Shown one piece after another: positions 63,757 to 64,000 of a DNA stretch of 64,000 bases. The number at the start of each line of letters is the position of its first letter. Position 1 is the stretch's first letter. The notes beneath the pieces are model-generated. The model was not told the DNA's origin. It was given only the letters and a program-made list of their open reading frames with translations, and made no database searches. A program made the translations under genes and the position numbers. Source of the stretch: Bacteroidota bacterium (GTDB lineage Bacteria; Bacteroidota; Bacteroidia; UKL13-3); the NCBI GenBank assembly GCA_027482225.1, contig JAIXWD010000007.1, positions 310,001 to 374,000 on the forward strand, written 5' to 3'.

Positions 63757-64000
63757 TACTTGACAAAAGCACGACCGCATAACAGCAACTACTGGAAATT
63801 GGCGGAATCGGTCATCGCTCGGGTGGAATAGAGATCGCTTCGCGTATTTTATTTGCCCTCGCTAATAAACAATTGAATCTTCATATAAACATTTTAGGTT
63901 ATAGACAGTTGACGCTTCGTAAGCCCAATGGCCATAAGCCATAAAACATTGCATGCCCAGTTTACCGTAATCTATTTTAGTTTGTTTTATTACATTAAAA
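63757..64000. other. Gene-free right end of the window
   Basis: No ORF with coding character. Contains CGCATAACA (63776-63784), also present at 19216-19224, and a higher-GC segment (about 63800-63845). A gene could begin beyond 64000. Confidence 0.4.

Overview
The window is a stretch of low-GC (roughly mid-30s percent by eye) chromosome from a member of the Bacteroidota. The evidence is direct. There are proteins with type IX secretion (T9SS) C-terminal sorting domains of both kinds (1-2059 and 7297-9969), a PorQ gene followed by cmk, and a PorE-like OmpA/TPR/propeller protein. The sdhCAB set encodes a single di-heme-type cytochrome b subunit, and lineage-typical small proteins are present (DUF4296, DUF6728, DUF6913, DUF4920-like). 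Many genes carry the Bacteroidota -7 promoter element TAnnTTTG, and Shine-Dalgarno sequences are generally absent. I cannot place the organism below phylum/class level. I see no rRNA, tRNA, CRISPR array, insertion sequence or prophage.

Layout. 1-13.8 kb: the 3' end of a secreted adhesin-like protein, a small lipoprotein, a dipeptide epimerase, smpB, pyrD, an M20 amidohydrolase, ribE, a large T9SS type B protein and the succinate dehydrogenase operon. 14.1-19.4 kb is more accessory: an intact hipBA toxin-antitoxin pair with an operator array, then a Crp-like regulator next to a TonB-dependent receptor. 19.4-24.3 kb: mutS2, a DUF4296 lipoprotein, the PLP-homeostasis protein and pepT. 24.3-31.0 kb is a stress, redox and metal block: a MarR-family gene broken by one in-frame stop, pirin, a DsbA-like oxidoreductase, ogt, a RES-Xre toxin-antitoxin operon with a YkgJ-type third gene, and an MntR-Nramp operon behind a perfect operator palindrome. 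31-46.5 kb: a tiny membrane protein, a zinc peptidase, porQ-cmk, dapA, ligA, a tandem pair of Wzi-like outer-membrane proteins, yebC, folD, queE, the PorE-like protein and kdsD. 46.8-50.7 kb: an unrecognised PD-(D/E)XK nuclease-like gene, a GNAT acetyltransferase, kdsA, dps and nth. 50.7-63.3 kb is almost entirely minus strand: an MFS exporter overlapping an LTA-synthase-like enzyme, mltG, a seven-heme cytochrome with TPRs, a polysaccharide deacetylase, nnr, an ECF sigma factor with a small partner, rnhA and folC. The right end holds an apparent C-terminal fragment of a nuclease-like protein and gene-free sequence.

Together the genes form an envelope-centred housekeeping region: T9SS machinery and cargo, Kdo synthesis, peptidoglycan, and polysaccharide handling. 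It also carries nucleotide, cofactor and DNA-repair genes and is punctuated by two toxin-antitoxin modules. No clearly new multi-gene system is visible. The observations most worth following up are: TAnnTTTG elements sitting only 5-12 nt from several start codons, suggesting leaderless mRNAs; the broken MarR repressor beside pirin; the hipBA operator array; a 7-nt-period GAA repeat at two distant sites; and the orphan nuclease-like genes.
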